The notes: a model not told the origin generated them from the sequence alone. A stretch of 64,000 nucleotides of DNA from Acinetobacter genomosp. 15BJ (GCF_000400715.1 NZ_KE007351.1:257530-321529), one strand, 5' to 3'. Counted from the stretch's first letter, positions 43,874-53,623 are shown. Numbers and translations: made by a program.

Positions 43874-46363
43874 TTAGAAATGGGTATAGGTCAGTGCAAG
43901 CTTGTAAGCTGGACCATATTCTTCATATTGCGCGTTATAGGCTTTAGAACCGGAATAGTTGTAATAGACTTCATCGGTTATATTCTGTATATCAAACTTC
44001 AACTGCAGGTTTTTCGATAAATTCAGGTGACTACTGAAATCGAGAAAGACTTGGTCATCAGTATAAATGTCTTTTTCAGGCGCATCGATGTCACCCAATT
44101 CATACAAATAGCTCGATTTATAGTTTGCAGAAAGACGTACGCCAAAGCGTTCATTTTCCCAGCCCAGCATGAGATTACCCACTACATCGGACTGGTTCGG
44201 CAGATGAATACGACGACTTAGCAGCTCGCCATCTTTCATCGAATCGATATCAGCCTCAGACTTACTGAAAGTCGTATTAAAGCCCAATAACATCCCATTC
44301 CATGGCGCTGCTAAGTGGTCAAACTTCTGTGAATAAGCAAATTCCATCCCATACAGTTTGGCCTGATTACCGTTTTTATAAGTAATTGCTTCATCAAAGT
44401 CAGCCCATTGCCCTGTCCCAGCAATATTGGTGTTGTAAATGAAGTTATCGATATCTTTATAGAATGCATAGAAGCCGACCATGCTGGCTTGCCCCAAATA
44501 CTTTTCTACCCCTAAATCGAAGTTCGAAGACTCCAATGGCTTCAACATTGGATTACCAAACTCAGCCTCATCACCATCGATATATACACCTGGTGCACTT
44601 TGTGCAAAGTTCGGTCGTACTACACTATTGGTCCATGCAGCACGAAGATAGGCATTGTCTGCGAGTTGATAACGGAAATGTAAACTCGGCAACCAATGAT
44701 CATAGTCATTTTCATATTGGGTGGATGTGATCACATCATCATTAAACTCAAAACCACGCGCTTTAAATTGGGTGTTCTCATAACGTAATCCGGCAATCAC
44801 GCGAAGTTGGTCTAAATCGACCGTATTCATCAAATAGGCGGCTTGAATGTCTTCATTTGACTTAAAATCGTTAATGATTGAACCATCTGCCACGACATAG
44901 TCACTGGCGTTGAGACCGCTAATTTTGGCTTTAATCGCATCTACATTGAGGCTAGGACCAAACTGGCCGAGTTCATAGTCACTATTGGAGTTAAAGTCCG
45001 AACTTGAGGTACTCAAGTCTTCGTACTCCCACTCATCGGTATTGTTGGTCTTTTCACGTTGACTAATCTTGCCGCCAAACTTAAACGATGCGGCATAATT
45101 ACCCAACATATAGTCTTTGAGAAAATCTAGCTTTGCGTTGTACTCTTCATCCGTGGTTTTGGATTGTTCCCAAGAAATCGAATCCAACTCATAGTTCGCA
45201 GCATCGTAAAGGTCCTGATCTGCCGTAATCACTGGTTTTTGTGTACTGTTAAAACCAAAATTACTTAATTCAGCCTTATATTTTGCCCCAGAAATTCCAC
45301 CTGGATTTTCCTCTGATGCTTCGCTATAGCCTAACTGCCCTTCAACGGTCCAGGTACCGAATCCTTGTTTACCGCCTAAAACAAAAGACTGAATTTCTTG
45401 AGTCTCCTCTCGGTTCTTCAATGAGCGGGTCACTTCTGCATCACCACTTTGTCCAGCCAACAGTGGATCAGAAAACTCAGCTGCGACTTCCTGACGCGTT
45501 TCGGTATCTTTAAAACGGCTGTATAAAGTTCTTAAATAATATTCACCCGTATCGTTAGGACGGTAATCAAAATTTAGCCCCGCACCGATACGCTCTCGCT
45601 CGATATCATATTGACGCATTGCTGTTTCTTCGAGCGCATGACCATCCCATACACCACCAGTTTCAACGTTATCAGAACCAAACTTTCGATTTTGATAACT
45701 CAGGGCCAATGCCACCCCGAGGTTATCCTGACCTTCACCTACACTAAAACGGTTACTGATCGCACCTGATGCTTTAGGACTATATTTTTCCCGCTTGTCA
45801 TCATAACTGCCTTCAACTGTACCGGTATAAAACAAACCATCATGATCAAAAGCCGATAAACTTTCGACCTGAACGGTTCCACCTAAAGAATTAGCATCCA
45901 TATCTGGGGTCAGAGTTTTGACCACAGCCAACGATTGCACCAACTCAGATGGCAATACATCCAGTGCTACACCACGACGGTCACTTTCAGGTGCAGGCAC
46001 GAGGGTGCCATTGATGGTGACTGAATTGAGATCCGCCCCCAAGCCCCGCACTGAAACAAAACGTCCCTCGCCTTGATCACGTTCGGTAGACACCCCTGGA
46101 ATACGTTGTAAAGCTTCTGCTGCATTATCATCGGGTAATTGTCCAATCCCATCAGCATGTACCACACTGCTGATCTGGTCCGCACGTTTTTGTTCTTTTA
46201 GTGCTTTATCCATACTTGCTGCTTGTCCAATGACCTGCACGTATTCCACATTATTTTCTTCCTGCGCATGAACATGTGTCAGGCTTAACATTGACAAGAC
46301 CAGTGTGCTGAGCTGAAAGCCCGCACGTTTATTTCTCATTAAACGGCTATTCAGATTGCTCAT
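43874..46363 (-). CDS. TonB-dependent outer-membrane receptor
   Basis: 829 residues. Signal peptide ends around HVHA; a TonB-box-like VEYVQVIGQ follows. The plug domain (DNAAEALQRIPGVSTERDQG, RFVSVRGLGADLNSVTINGT, LTPDMDANSLGGTVQVES) resembles the TIGR01782 Xanthomonas/Caulobacter type. The barrel ends in YKLALTYTHF with the C-terminal aromatic. ATG at 46363 after GAGGGGAAG. Being first in line with the phytase gene, the substrate is likely phytate, its inositol phosphate products, or another phosphoester; this is inference. Confidence 0.9.
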   Translation of the reverse strand: MSNLNSRLMRNKRAGFQLSTLVLSMLSLTHVHAQEENNVEYVQVIGQAASMDKALKEQKRADQISSVVHADGIGQLPDDNAAEALQRIPGVSTERDQGEGRFVSVRGLGADLNSVTINGTLVPAPESDRRGVALDVLPSELVQSLAVVKTLTPDMDANSLGGTVQVESLSAFDHDGLFYTGTVEGSYDDKREKYSPKASGAISNRFSVGEGQDNLGVALALSYQNRKFGSDNVETGGVWDGHALEETAMRQYDIERERIGAGLNFDYRPNDTGEYYLRTLYSRFKDTETRQEVAAEFSDPLLAGQSGDAEVTRSLKNREETQEIQSFVLGGKQGFGTWTVEGQLGYSEASEENPGGISGAKYKAELSNFGFNSTQKPVITADQDLYDAANYELDSISWEQSKTTDEEYNAKLDFLKDYMLGNYAASFKFGGKISQREKTNNTDEWEYEDLSTSSSDFNSNSDYELGQFGPSLNVDAIKAKISGLNASDYVVADGSIINDFKSNEDIQAAYLMNTVDLDQLRVIAGLRYENTQFKARGFEFNDDVITSTQYENDYDHWLPSLHFRYQLADNAYLRAAWTNSVVRPNFAQSAPGVYIDGDEAEFGNPMLKPLESSNFDLGVEKYLGQASMVGFYAFYKDIDNFIYNTNIAGTGQWADFDEAITYKNGNQAKLYGMEFAYSQKFDHLAAPWNGMLLGFNTTFSKSEADIDSMKDGELLSRRIHLPNQSDVVGNLMLGWENERFGVRLSANYKSSYLYELGDIDAPEKDIYTDDQVFLDFSSHLNLSKNLQLKFDIQNITDEVYYNYSGSKAYNAQYEEYGPAYKLALTYTHF

Positions 46364-46404
46364 TGTATTCTTCCCCTCAAGCCAAAGTGGCATGGTTTGA
46401 GCGC

Positions 46405-46438
46405 ACAATAAAAAGCGAATATGAACAGGATGTGACAG
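46405..46438 (-). promoter_or_regulatory. Pho-box-like promoter of the receptor-phytase operon
   Basis: The reverse strand reads CTGTCAC-ATCC-TGTTCAT (46421-46438), two 7-mers 11 bp apart. It matches the PhoB consensus CTGTCAT-N4-CTGTCAT at 11 of 14 or so positions. A -10-like TATTGT (46405-46410) follows after exactly 10 bp, the usual Pho geometry. Leader to the ATG is ~42 bp. Confidence 0.6.
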
Positions 46439-46686
46439 CAATGATTCCCTCCCTCTCCATTTGGACCTTTTGCTGGATTTCTTGCCACAAAATGAGCTGA
46501 TTTGATCTGTCTAAATCTATTCTTTGACGAATTAAAAGGTACATATTTACTGTAAATACAGGATTTTCCCTTACTTTCAGCATTAAAAGCTCAAAATAGC
46601 CTGATCTGTTTTGACTCTAACACTTGCCATTAAACTGTCATCTAAACCTGTTTAGCTTGTGCCCAAATAGACCTTCTCTACACGCT

Positions 46687-47613
46687 ATGCCGAAATATTT
46701 TGCTTATTACCGCAAGCCTTTCTTATTGTTAGCAACTTTCTGTGCGCTCTCATTATGGCTATTTATCCGCTTAGGGCTGATCAAATCCCTTCATGAATGG
46801 AATTGGGTTGATATTTTAGGCGAAGGTGGAGCGACTGTTTTTATCGGAATCTGGATCTTTTTTATTGTCAAAAGTCGTCCTTTGGGTCGAGTCACCCATT
46901 ATATGTTTTATGGACTGTGCTTTATTTTCTTTCATATGTGGATGGATACTTTGGATGAGTTTATCCGCTTACCCAAAGAAATCATTTGGGATGCTTGGCT
47001 AGAATCCATCCCCTTTCCGATTGGTCTATGTTTACTGACCACAGGGATCTATTTCTGGCATCAAGAAGAGCTCGCCATATCCAAACAGATGCAAAAGCGT
47101 GAGCGTGTCTATAGGGACCATCGTTTATTCGATGCGCTTACTCCCTTAGCTGATGCCAACTATTTTAAGTCTCAGCTTAAATCAATCATGGAACAAGATG
47201 ACATCGTTAAAAGTGATGTAGCCGTGCTCTTGATCGATATGCAGAATTTCAACCAAATTAACCAGCTATACGGCTTTGATGAGGGTACTTCTGTCCTACA
47301 GTATATTTCTCAATTATTGAGCCTGAACTTGCGTCCACATGATTTACTTTGCCGCTTTGCTGGGGATCGCTTTATCGTATTATTGCCCAATACCACAGCA
47401 CAACAAGCTGAAAAAATTGCCCATCAATTAGAACGTATGATCATAACCTATGCCTATTATCATCGCGATTTGTCTGTCCATATTCCCCTAAAAGCATTAA
47501 CCACCTCCTGTTCAATTCAACACTATGATCAACCACAACAATTACTCAATGCTTTGAATCAACAACTCATGCAGTTGAAAAAGCATTATGCAGTACAACG
47601 GGTAAGCGTATGA
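46687..47613 (+). CDS. membrane protein with degenerate GGDEF domain
   Basis: 308 residues. Four or five N-terminal membrane segments (PFLLLATFCALSLWLFIRLG, ATVFIGIWIFFIVKS, THYMFYGLCFIFFHMW, FPIGLCLLTTGIYFW) precede a GGDEF domain beginning RVYRDHRLFDALTPLADANY. The signature is AGDRF instead of GGDEF, so diguanylate cyclase activity is doubtful, and it may instead sense or bind nucleotide. It is divergent from the receptor operon and overlaps an AraC regulator by 4 bp. Start ATG at 46687; a TTG at 46624 is the alternative. Confidence 0.75.
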   Translation: MPKYFAYYRKPFLLLATFCALSLWLFIRLGLIKSLHEWNWVDILGEGGATVFIGIWIFFIVKSRPLGRVTHYMFYGLCFIFFHMWMDTLDEFIRLPKEIIWDAWLESIPFPIGLCLLTTGIYFWHQEELAISKQMQKRERVYRDHRLFDALTPLADANYFKSQLKSIMEQDDIVKSDVAVLLIDMQNFNQINQLYGFDEGTSVLQYISQLLSLNLRPHDLLCRFAGDRFIVLLPNTTAQQAEKIAHQLERMIITYAYYHRDLSVHIPLKALTTSCSIQHYDQPQQLLNALNQQLMQLKKHYAVQRVSV

Positions 47614-48611
47614 GTTTTGAATGCGACTACTGTTTTATTCCTGCCCATCATCAGCTATCAATATTGATTGATTTGGCAGCTAGTCATGAAGTTGACCATC
47701 ATGTGTTACTTCGCGGTAGTGGGCTTTTTATTGAAGATATTTTTTCTGGTCATAAGCTGATAAATCAGCAACAATTCCAGCACATCCTCAAAAATGCTGA
47801 ACAGTACTTTCGTAATCAGGATATCAGCTTCTTATTTGGTCAGCGCAGTTTAACCACTCCATTCAATGATGCAATTAAAGCCATGCTTTATTCATCCAGT
47901 TTAGATGATGCATTAAATCGATATTTAACTTTTTTTGCTTCAGTTTCGCCCTGGCTCTGTCCTCGTATCATGTATAGCTCAGACCAGATCCATCTCTATT
48001 GGCTAGACGAAAACAAAATTGAAAATCGATTTTTTATTGAAAGTGCAATGAGTGCAATACAGGCCTTAAGCAGACAGTTGTATCAAAGCAAGTTACCTTG
48101 GACCTTTGAGTTTAACTTTAATGAGCCAGACTATATTGAGCAATATTGGACGCACCTTGGCGGAGACCTGACCTTTAACCGTCCAATGAATATGATGAGC
48201 TTACCCAGCCATTTTATTCATGAACCATTGCCTGGTGCCTCAGCAACACTTGCGACCATCAGTCATCAGCAGGCTTTGCAATACATGAGTGCTCAGCATC
48301 TCCAACAGAGCTTTTTACTGAGTGTGCATCAGTATTTGATGCAGAATATTCAAAATAATATCCAACTTGAACACACGGCAGAACATTTTCAAATAAGTTC
48401 TGCGACATTGAAACGTAAACTAAAGAAACACCAAACCAATTTCCAAGCACAACTGGATCAAAGCCGGTTACACACAGCCATACACTTATATCGTGTACAG
48501 GGCTTTAAAACTGAACAGATTTCTCAATACTTGCAGATTAATGACACTACTAATTTTCGTCGGGCCTTTAAACGTTGGAGTGGCTTAACGGTACAAGCAG
48601 CGCAATCTTAG
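47610..48611 (+). CDS. AraC-family regulator of the phosphate locus
   Basis: 333 residues. N-terminal arabinose-binding-like region (LAASHEVDHHVLLRGSGLFI, FNDAIKAMLYSSSLDDALNR) and a C-terminal double helix-turn-helix (EHTAEHFQISSATLKRKLKK, TEQISQYLQINDTTNFRRAF) ending AFKRWSGLTVQAAQS. ATGA overlap with the membrane GGDEF-like gene suggests a two-protein signalling pair. Likely targets are the divergent receptor-phytase operon and possibly the phosphatases; inferred from position. Confidence 0.82.
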   Translation: MSFECDYCFIPAHHQLSILIDLAASHEVDHHVLLRGSGLFIEDIFSGHKLINQQQFQHILKNAEQYFRNQDISFLFGQRSLTTPFNDAIKAMLYSSSLDDALNRYLTFFASVSPWLCPRIMYSSDQIHLYWLDENKIENRFFIESAMSAIQALSRQLYQSKLPWTFEFNFNEPDYIEQYWTHLGGDLTFNRPMNMMSLPSHFIHEPLPGASATLATISHQQALQYMSAQHLQQSFLLSVHQYLMQNIQNNIQLEHTAEHFQISSATLKRKLKKHQTNFQAQLDQSRLHTAIHLYRVQGFKTEQISQYLQINDTTNFRRAFKRWSGLTVQAAQS

Positions 48612-48735
48612 TCCTTTAGCTTTAACTGAACATCTCTTCTTTACTTCGTAAAATAGTCAAAAACGCATCCTCTTTATCGATGATTCAACAGGATCATCTC
48701 TAAAACACATCAAAATGAAGAATGACCGATCCGCT

Positions 48736-49428
48736 TTAATCACTAAAATCGGAATAATCTCGGTCACTATATTTTTCAGTCTGTATCCACGGTGTTGAAA
48801 TTGGTGATTTCATTTTATGTACTGAAAATACCTTTGAATAACCTTGCGCAGGACGTCGTAACTCATAGCGTTCTACAATCTGATCTTTTTCATTCCATAC
48901 GATATTCAAGGTTTGACCTGCTTGATGCATTTGATAATGCTGAACTCCAGCATGACTTTGAATAGCTGGAATGTGCATTAATAAGTCAGGCTGAATTAAG
49001 CTATATTCGCAACGCCAGCAACTTCGCATGCCCAGCATTTCTTGCTCTACATCCTTCAAACGCACTCGCATTTTTTCATCAGGCAAAATATAGAACCGTT
49101 GAAAAGCCTCATCTTTGGTTTTCATTTCACTTGGCTTATCTTTTTGCAGCCATTGAATCGCATGATCAAAGCTCTGATGCCCATGCTCTCCTGCTTCAGT
49201 ATGTGCATGTTCTTGAGTATTTAAACGCTCAATCCAAACATTATGTTCGTCGCGAATCATCTTATCGCTATATTGTTGAATCGTGGTCACACCATTGCTA
49301 TCAAGCCGCTCAATGCGGTAATTAATGCGATATTCATCTGCTGACCACGCCAATGAACTCAGGGCATACAAAGAGAATGCTATGAGTGAACTTTGCGGCT
49401 TTAACAACTGTTGTAGCATTGTCTTCAT
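48736..49428 (-). CDS. exported hypothetical protein linked to alkaline phosphatases
   Basis: 230 residues with a Sec signal peptide (SSLIAFSLYALSSLAWSADE). The mature part has His-rich loops (NTQEHAHTEAGEHGHQSFDH) that could bind metal, and the pair CWRCE. No family recognised. Adjacent to, and in the same direction as, two alkaline phosphatase genes, so a periplasmic accessory role, for instance zinc handling, is conceivable but speculative. Confidence 0.65.
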   Translation of the reverse strand: MKTMLQQLLKPQSSLIAFSLYALSSLAWSADEYRINYRIERLDSNGVTTIQQYSDKMIRDEHNVWIERLNTQEHAHTEAGEHGHQSFDHAIQWLQKDKPSEMKTKDEAFQRFYILPDEKMRVRLKDVEQEMLGMRSCWRCEYSLIQPDLLMHIPAIQSHAGVQHYQMHQAGQTLNIVWNEKDQIVERYELRRPAQGYSKVFSVHKMKSPISTPWIQTEKYSDRDYSDFSD

Positions 49429-50943
49429 TTAAAATCCAAACGCTTTTTTTAACTGTTCAAAGACCCAGGTATTTTCACGAGTCCCTTTGAATAGATTCGA
49501 GTTTTGGCCTTCTGCAAAAAGCATCACATCACCGCCCCCATGCGTTTCGCTTTTCTCCAGCTGTACACCCACTTCTTGCTTATAGTCATCCGCAAAAGCT
49601 TGCTCATTACTGATGCTTTCACGAATATCTAAACGTGGTCCTGTACCATTGCCAAACACCAATGTGGTCCCTGTAGCACCATTCACATCGCGATAAGGAT
49701 TATGCATCTGACCATCAGCCAACACTTTGCTGTAGGCATTTTGCTCTTTTGCGACGTTGTAATCATAGCTGAGACCTAAAATCCCAGGATTGTCTGCTGT
49801 ACTGCGCCCTGTACGTGCAGCATAACCATTGAAGGTCATGACATGATCATGGTCTGCGGTCACTACAATTAAAGTATTGCTGATATCCACCTGATGCAGA
49901 GCTGTCTGGATAGCGTCATTAAATGCCTTGGCTTCTTGTAAGGCACGTTTGGCATTATTGCCATGTAAGGCATGATCAATACGTCCGCCCTCAACCATTA
50001 AGAAATATCCTTGCCCTTGGTTTTGCGCTTCAAGGGCATCAATTGCCTTACTGGTCATAATCGCCAAGCTTGGTTGACTATCAATCTTTTTATTTACTCG
50101 ATCCAAATCATAATTTAAATGTGACTGAGCAGAGAACACTGCAAAAATTTTCTGATTATTGACTGTCTGGGCAAGTTCATTCTGGGTTGATGCTGTTTGA
50201 TAGCCCTGTTGTTTTAACTCTGCTCGTAAATCCCGACCATCCAAACGACCTTTGGGGTTTGATACATCGTCATAAACAGTCCAGTGATTTAAGCCACCTC
50301 CCATCAACACATTAATTCCATCTAACAACTTTGGGTTATAGCCCTTGCCTTTGGGAACTGCTTGTAGGGCAATATCATATTGTGCATCACGATGGCAGAT
50401 ATGTGCATAGGTTGCAGCAGGGGTCGCATGAGTCAATTCTGTCGTCGTCACCACCCCTACAGCTTTCCCTTTGCTCTTAGCCAGCTCTAAGATAGATAAA
50501 GCAGGGATTCCTGCTGCCACACTACTCCCTTGCTCAGGACAGCGGTTTACAGCTTTGGCAAGGCTTTTCCCATTTGGCAATGTTCCATCATCAGGCTCAA
50601 CGGCTACCGTACCCGTCGACATGGCAATCACTTCATTTTTATTCTTTTGCCCTGTCATATAAGCGCCCATAGAAGGTGCGCTGTCCGTGGTTTGACCATC
50701 CTCAGAATAGGTCTTGATTCGGGCCGCATGTTTCATGGTGTCCATCGCCAGTTTACCATTTTCCCCTACAACATAAATTCGACTGGCTGTTACCGTAGTT
50801 GGCCCCATACCATCACCTAGAAAGAAAATGATATTTTTTGTCGGACTAAAATCTGAATAATTTTCAGCATATACACCGCATGAGGTGATTGCAGAAGTTA
50901 AAAGCGTCAACAGGTAAGGGAAAGTTTTTAATGTACTATTCAT
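49429..50943 (-). CDS. phoA: alkaline phosphatase, PhoA family (1)
   Basis: 504 residues, exported (signal TLLTSAITSCGVYA). Metal and active-site motifs of PF00245: FFLGDGMGPTTVTASR (metal Asp), DSAPSMGAYMTG with the phosphorylated Ser after APS, EGGRIDHALHGNNAKRAL, VTADHDHVM and SETHGGGDV. It hydrolyses phosphomonoesters in the periplasm. It lies 15 bp after its paralogue, in one operon. It would use the lower inositol phosphates left by the phytase. Confidence 0.92.
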   Translation of the reverse strand: MNSTLKTFPYLLTLLTSAITSCGVYAENYSDFSPTKNIIFFLGDGMGPTTVTASRIYVVGENGKLAMDTMKHAARIKTYSEDGQTTDSAPSMGAYMTGQKNKNEVIAMSTGTVAVEPDDGTLPNGKSLAKAVNRCPEQGSSVAAGIPALSILELAKSKGKAVGVVTTTELTHATPAATYAHICHRDAQYDIALQAVPKGKGYNPKLLDGINVLMGGGLNHWTVYDDVSNPKGRLDGRDLRAELKQQGYQTASTQNELAQTVNNQKIFAVFSAQSHLNYDLDRVNKKIDSQPSLAIMTSKAIDALEAQNQGQGYFLMVEGGRIDHALHGNNAKRALQEAKAFNDAIQTALHQVDISNTLIVVTADHDHVMTFNGYAARTGRSTADNPGILGLSYDYNVAKEQNAYSKVLADGQMHNPYRDVNGATGTTLVFGNGTGPRLDIRESISNEQAFADDYKQEVGVQLEKSETHGGGDVMLFAEGQNSNLFKGTRENTWVFEQLKKAFGF

Positions 50944-50958
50944 TGGATATCCCTCTAC

Positions 50959-52557
50959 TTATAAGCCTGTGATCTTGCGAATCAGATGGTTCACTTCAAC
51001 ATTCTCTAAGCTACCCGAGAATTGCTCTGCTCCCTGCCCTATGGCTCCCAAGAAAACATCAGCCCCGCCATGTGTTTCTTTATCTTTAAAACCTGTCTGA
51101 ATCACGGCTTCTTGCTGGAAATCATCCGCAGCAGCTCCCGTACACCAACCAGTTTCACTCAAAGGATAAGTAAAACTATATTTCTCACCTTGTTTAGGTT
51201 GTGGACCCTGTACTGGATGACAGATATCACTGTCTTTCAAATTGATTACTAGGTCATCCATCCGATTTTGTGTCGGACGCTTTTTGCCCGTACCAAAACC
51301 AATAATCGGATAAGGTTGTCCATGAATATCTTTGGCAAAACCCGCACGATCATAGTTTTTAACCAAACCTAGTACACTGGTTTCCTGACCTTGTACATAT
51401 TTTCCAGTACGCTTGGCATAGCCATTTAAAATTAGAGTGTGATCATGATCTGCAGTTATCACAATCAAGGTATTTTTTAATTCAGGGTCACTTTGTCGAA
51501 GTTTTTTAATGGTTGCATCCAAAGCCTCGTTTAGGGCAATTGTATCCTGTAATGCACGCTTAGCATTGGTGTCATGTAAAGCATGGTCTATACGTCCCCC
51601 TTCAACCATCAGGAAAAAACCATTTTTATTTTGGGTTAGAATGTCCAAAGCGGCCAACGTCATTTGCTTTAAGCTAGGTTCAGGCAAGTTTTTTTTGGTT
51701 CGATCTAAGTCATAATTTAAATGGCTAGTATTAAACAAACCCAATAATTTTTCATTCTTTCCTAACTTCATCTGGGAGAGTTGAGTTTGATCATAGACCA
51801 CTCGATAGCCTGCTTGTTGCATTTCTGCGATCAAATTCCGTTGGTCTATCCGTTCTCCCCCTTGATCTTTCGGCAGAAATTGACGCTTACCCCCGCCTAG
51901 AATCACATCAACCCCATCTTTTAATTTGACGTTATAACGCTGATAGGTATCACCTTGCGAACTTGGTACTAATTGGGATGCTATGTCATTTTCAGCATCA
52001 CGATGACAAATATGGGCATAAGTCGATGCTGGTGTAGCATGCGTAATGCGAGTTGTCGTGACTACACCTGTACCCCAACCTTGTGCCTTGGCCAATTCGA
52101 GTAAAGTTTGGGTGTCTTGCTTATTCTGGTTCTGAGGATTGGTTCCACATTGATGGTTTCCAGCCTGATCTGGTTCTACTGCAATTGTTCCAGTCTGCAT
52201 GGATATCACTTCATTTTTCATTTTTACACCTGTCATATAAGCACCCATCGATGGTGCGCTATCTGTAACCTGTGCATCTTCTGAGAAAGTACGAACAAAT
52301 GCTGACTCTGGAAGTTGATCTATCGGCAGTTGCCCGTCTTCACCAACAGCATAGATTCGTGCAGCTGTTAGTGTCGTGATACCCATTCCATCTCCCAAGA
52401 AAAAAACCACACGTTGAGGCTGTTTTGATGGTTGTACTGAAGTAGAAGTTGATTGAACTAAAGCAGGACTTTGACAGCCCATCAAAATAACTGTGCCCAA
52501 ACTACAGCATGCCAAACTTATTAATTTTTTATTAAATTTTTTCTTATGCCAAAGCAT
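50959..52557 (-). CDS. phoA: alkaline phosphatase, PhoA family (2), lipoprotein-like
   Basis: 532 residues with the same motifs (FFLGDGMGITTLTAAR, TDSAPSMGAYMTG, EGGRIDHALHDTNAKRAL, ITADHDHTL, KETHGGADVF). The N-terminus LACCSLGTVILMGCQSP is a lipobox signal, so this one is probably membrane-tethered, unlike its soluble neighbour. It also has a Cys-containing insert near residues 440-475. First gene of the three-gene operon, behind the Pho-like promoter at 52596. Confidence 0.92.
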   Translation of the reverse strand: MLWHKKKFNKKLISLACCSLGTVILMGCQSPALVQSTSTSVQPSKQPQRVVFFLGDGMGITTLTAARIYAVGEDGQLPIDQLPESAFVRTFSEDAQVTDSAPSMGAYMTGVKMKNEVISMQTGTIAVEPDQAGNHQCGTNPQNQNKQDTQTLLELAKAQGWGTGVVTTTRITHATPASTYAHICHRDAENDIASQLVPSSQGDTYQRYNVKLKDGVDVILGGGKRQFLPKDQGGERIDQRNLIAEMQQAGYRVVYDQTQLSQMKLGKNEKLLGLFNTSHLNYDLDRTKKNLPEPSLKQMTLAALDILTQNKNGFFLMVEGGRIDHALHDTNAKRALQDTIALNEALDATIKKLRQSDPELKNTLIVITADHDHTLILNGYAKRTGKYVQGQETSVLGLVKNYDRAGFAKDIHGQPYPIIGFGTGKKRPTQNRMDDLVINLKDSDICHPVQGPQPKQGEKYSFTYPLSETGWCTGAAADDFQQEAVIQTGFKDKETHGGADVFLGAIGQGAEQFSGSLENVEVNHLIRKITGL

Positions 52558-52595
52558 TGCATCGACTCATCTTAGGATGGTCGAAAAATACGCTT

Positions 52596-52629
52596 TAAAT
52601 ATTCAATTTAAATGACAAATTTATGAAAA
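52596..52629 (-). promoter_or_regulatory. Pho-box-like promoter of the alkaline phosphatase operon
   Basis: Reverse strand TTTTCAT-AAAT-TTGTCAT (52612-52629), close to the classic phoA box CTGTCATAAAGTTGTCAC. A -10-like TATTTA (52596-52601) follows after 10 bp. The same geometry occurs upstream of the receptor gene. Confidence 0.65.
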
Positions 52630-52666
52630 TATTATTATGACTACTTATATAAATTTTCCTAATTGC

Positions 52667-52702
52667 AAAAAATAGTGTAGCAAGTTGCTACACTATTTTT
52701 TT
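52667..52702. terminator. bidirectional terminator that contains a parS-like palindrome
   Basis: 17-bp perfect arms around a single G with A and T tracts on either side, so it can terminate in both directions; it lies 4 bp past the parB stop. Its core TGTAGCAAGTTGCTACA (52676-52692) recurs at 54448 and 56490. Confidence 0.75.
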
Positions 52703-52705
52703 ACT

Positions 52706-53605
52706 TTATTTTTCTAACATTCTTTTTAGGAAAGCTTCTAATTCTTGTAAATTTTGATCATCAAATTGTCCGATTTTTAAAGATATCTTTAATGTATTAT
52801 GGTCAAATTTGATATTACCAGCAACTTTCCCATCATATTCAATTTTATGTACAATTGAAGTTTGAATTACTTCTTTCGTTTCTCTTGACTTAAAGATTTT
52901 TTCAGCTAGTGATGCCAGTTTTGTCTGTTCAACTTCTTTTTTAAGCAATTTTGACCATGCTTCGAATAATGCTTCTTTAGCATTTTCATGGTTTTCTTCA
53001 TGATCTGATAGAAACTTTTTCACTGCTGTAGCAGCGGTCCGTGCTAATAATGACGGCTGTTTTTCCAAATCTTCAATCAACTCTCCAGGTAATTTTTCAA
53101 AAGATAAATATTTATACATATCTTCACGATTCATACCTAATGACTTTGCTAACTTCTGCTTATTTTTTTTTAATTTTTCATCCAAAGAAGTTAATCCAAC
53201 ATATATTTCATAATCTGTCAGATCTTCTCGCTTTAAATTTTCAGCTAATGTTAATAAAGCAACTTCTTCATCCGATGCATCAATAATGATTACTTCAATG
53301 GTGTTCTTATTGAGAAATTGGTGGGCTTTCAATCGTCTTTCACCAGCAATCAACTCATATTTATCATTTATTCTACGAACTGCAATTGGTTGTAATAGCC
53401 CAATTTCCTCAATTGATGCTGCTAAATCTTCAATATCTTGTTGATTAAAGAGTTTTCGAGGCTGGTTAGGGCTAGCCTGAATATCTGTAATTTGTACATT
53501 ACGTCTTAGCTCTTTGACATCGTTAATATGCTCCTTTTGGGCATGTTGATGCTTTTGAGTATTTTGCTGAAGACGTTTAGCCAATAGCTCTTTATTACTT
53601 ACCAT
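52706..53605 (-). CDS. parB: ParB-type partition protein
   Basis: 299 residues. ParB/Spo0J N-domain signatures: ITDIQASPNQPRKLFNQQDI, SIEEIGLLQPIAVRRI, YELIAGERRLKAHQFL (the CTPase GERR motif), then the HTH region (EDLTDYEIYVGLTSLDEKLK, LGMNREDMYKYLSFEKLPGE). It binds a centromere and bridges it to ParA. 18 bp after parA. The palindromes around this locus are its candidate sites. Confidence 0.92.
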   Translation of the reverse strand: MVSNKELLAKRLQQNTQKHQHAQKEHINDVKELRRNVQITDIQASPNQPRKLFNQQDIEDLAASIEEIGLLQPIAVRRINDKYELIAGERRLKAHQFLNKNTIEVIIIDASDEEVALLTLAENLKREDLTDYEIYVGLTSLDEKLKKNKQKLAKSLGMNREDMYKYLSFEKLPGELIEDLEKQPSLLARTAATAVKKFLSDHEENHENAKEALFEAWSKLLKKEVEQTKLASLAEKIFKSRETKEVIQTSIVHKIEYDGKVAGNIKFDHNTLKISLKIGQFDDQNLQELEAFLKRMLEK

Positions 53606-53623
53606 AGTATTTCCAGAATTATA

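Noticed and set aside
44464..44730. 88-codon + strand frame inside the receptor gene
   Set aside because: Shadow frame of a TonB-dependent receptor with continuous homology-like features.
46640..46665. Pho box on the + strand for the GGDEF-like gene (CTGTCAT then CTGTTT)
   Set aside because: The half-site spacing is 13 bp instead of 11 and the second half matches poorly.
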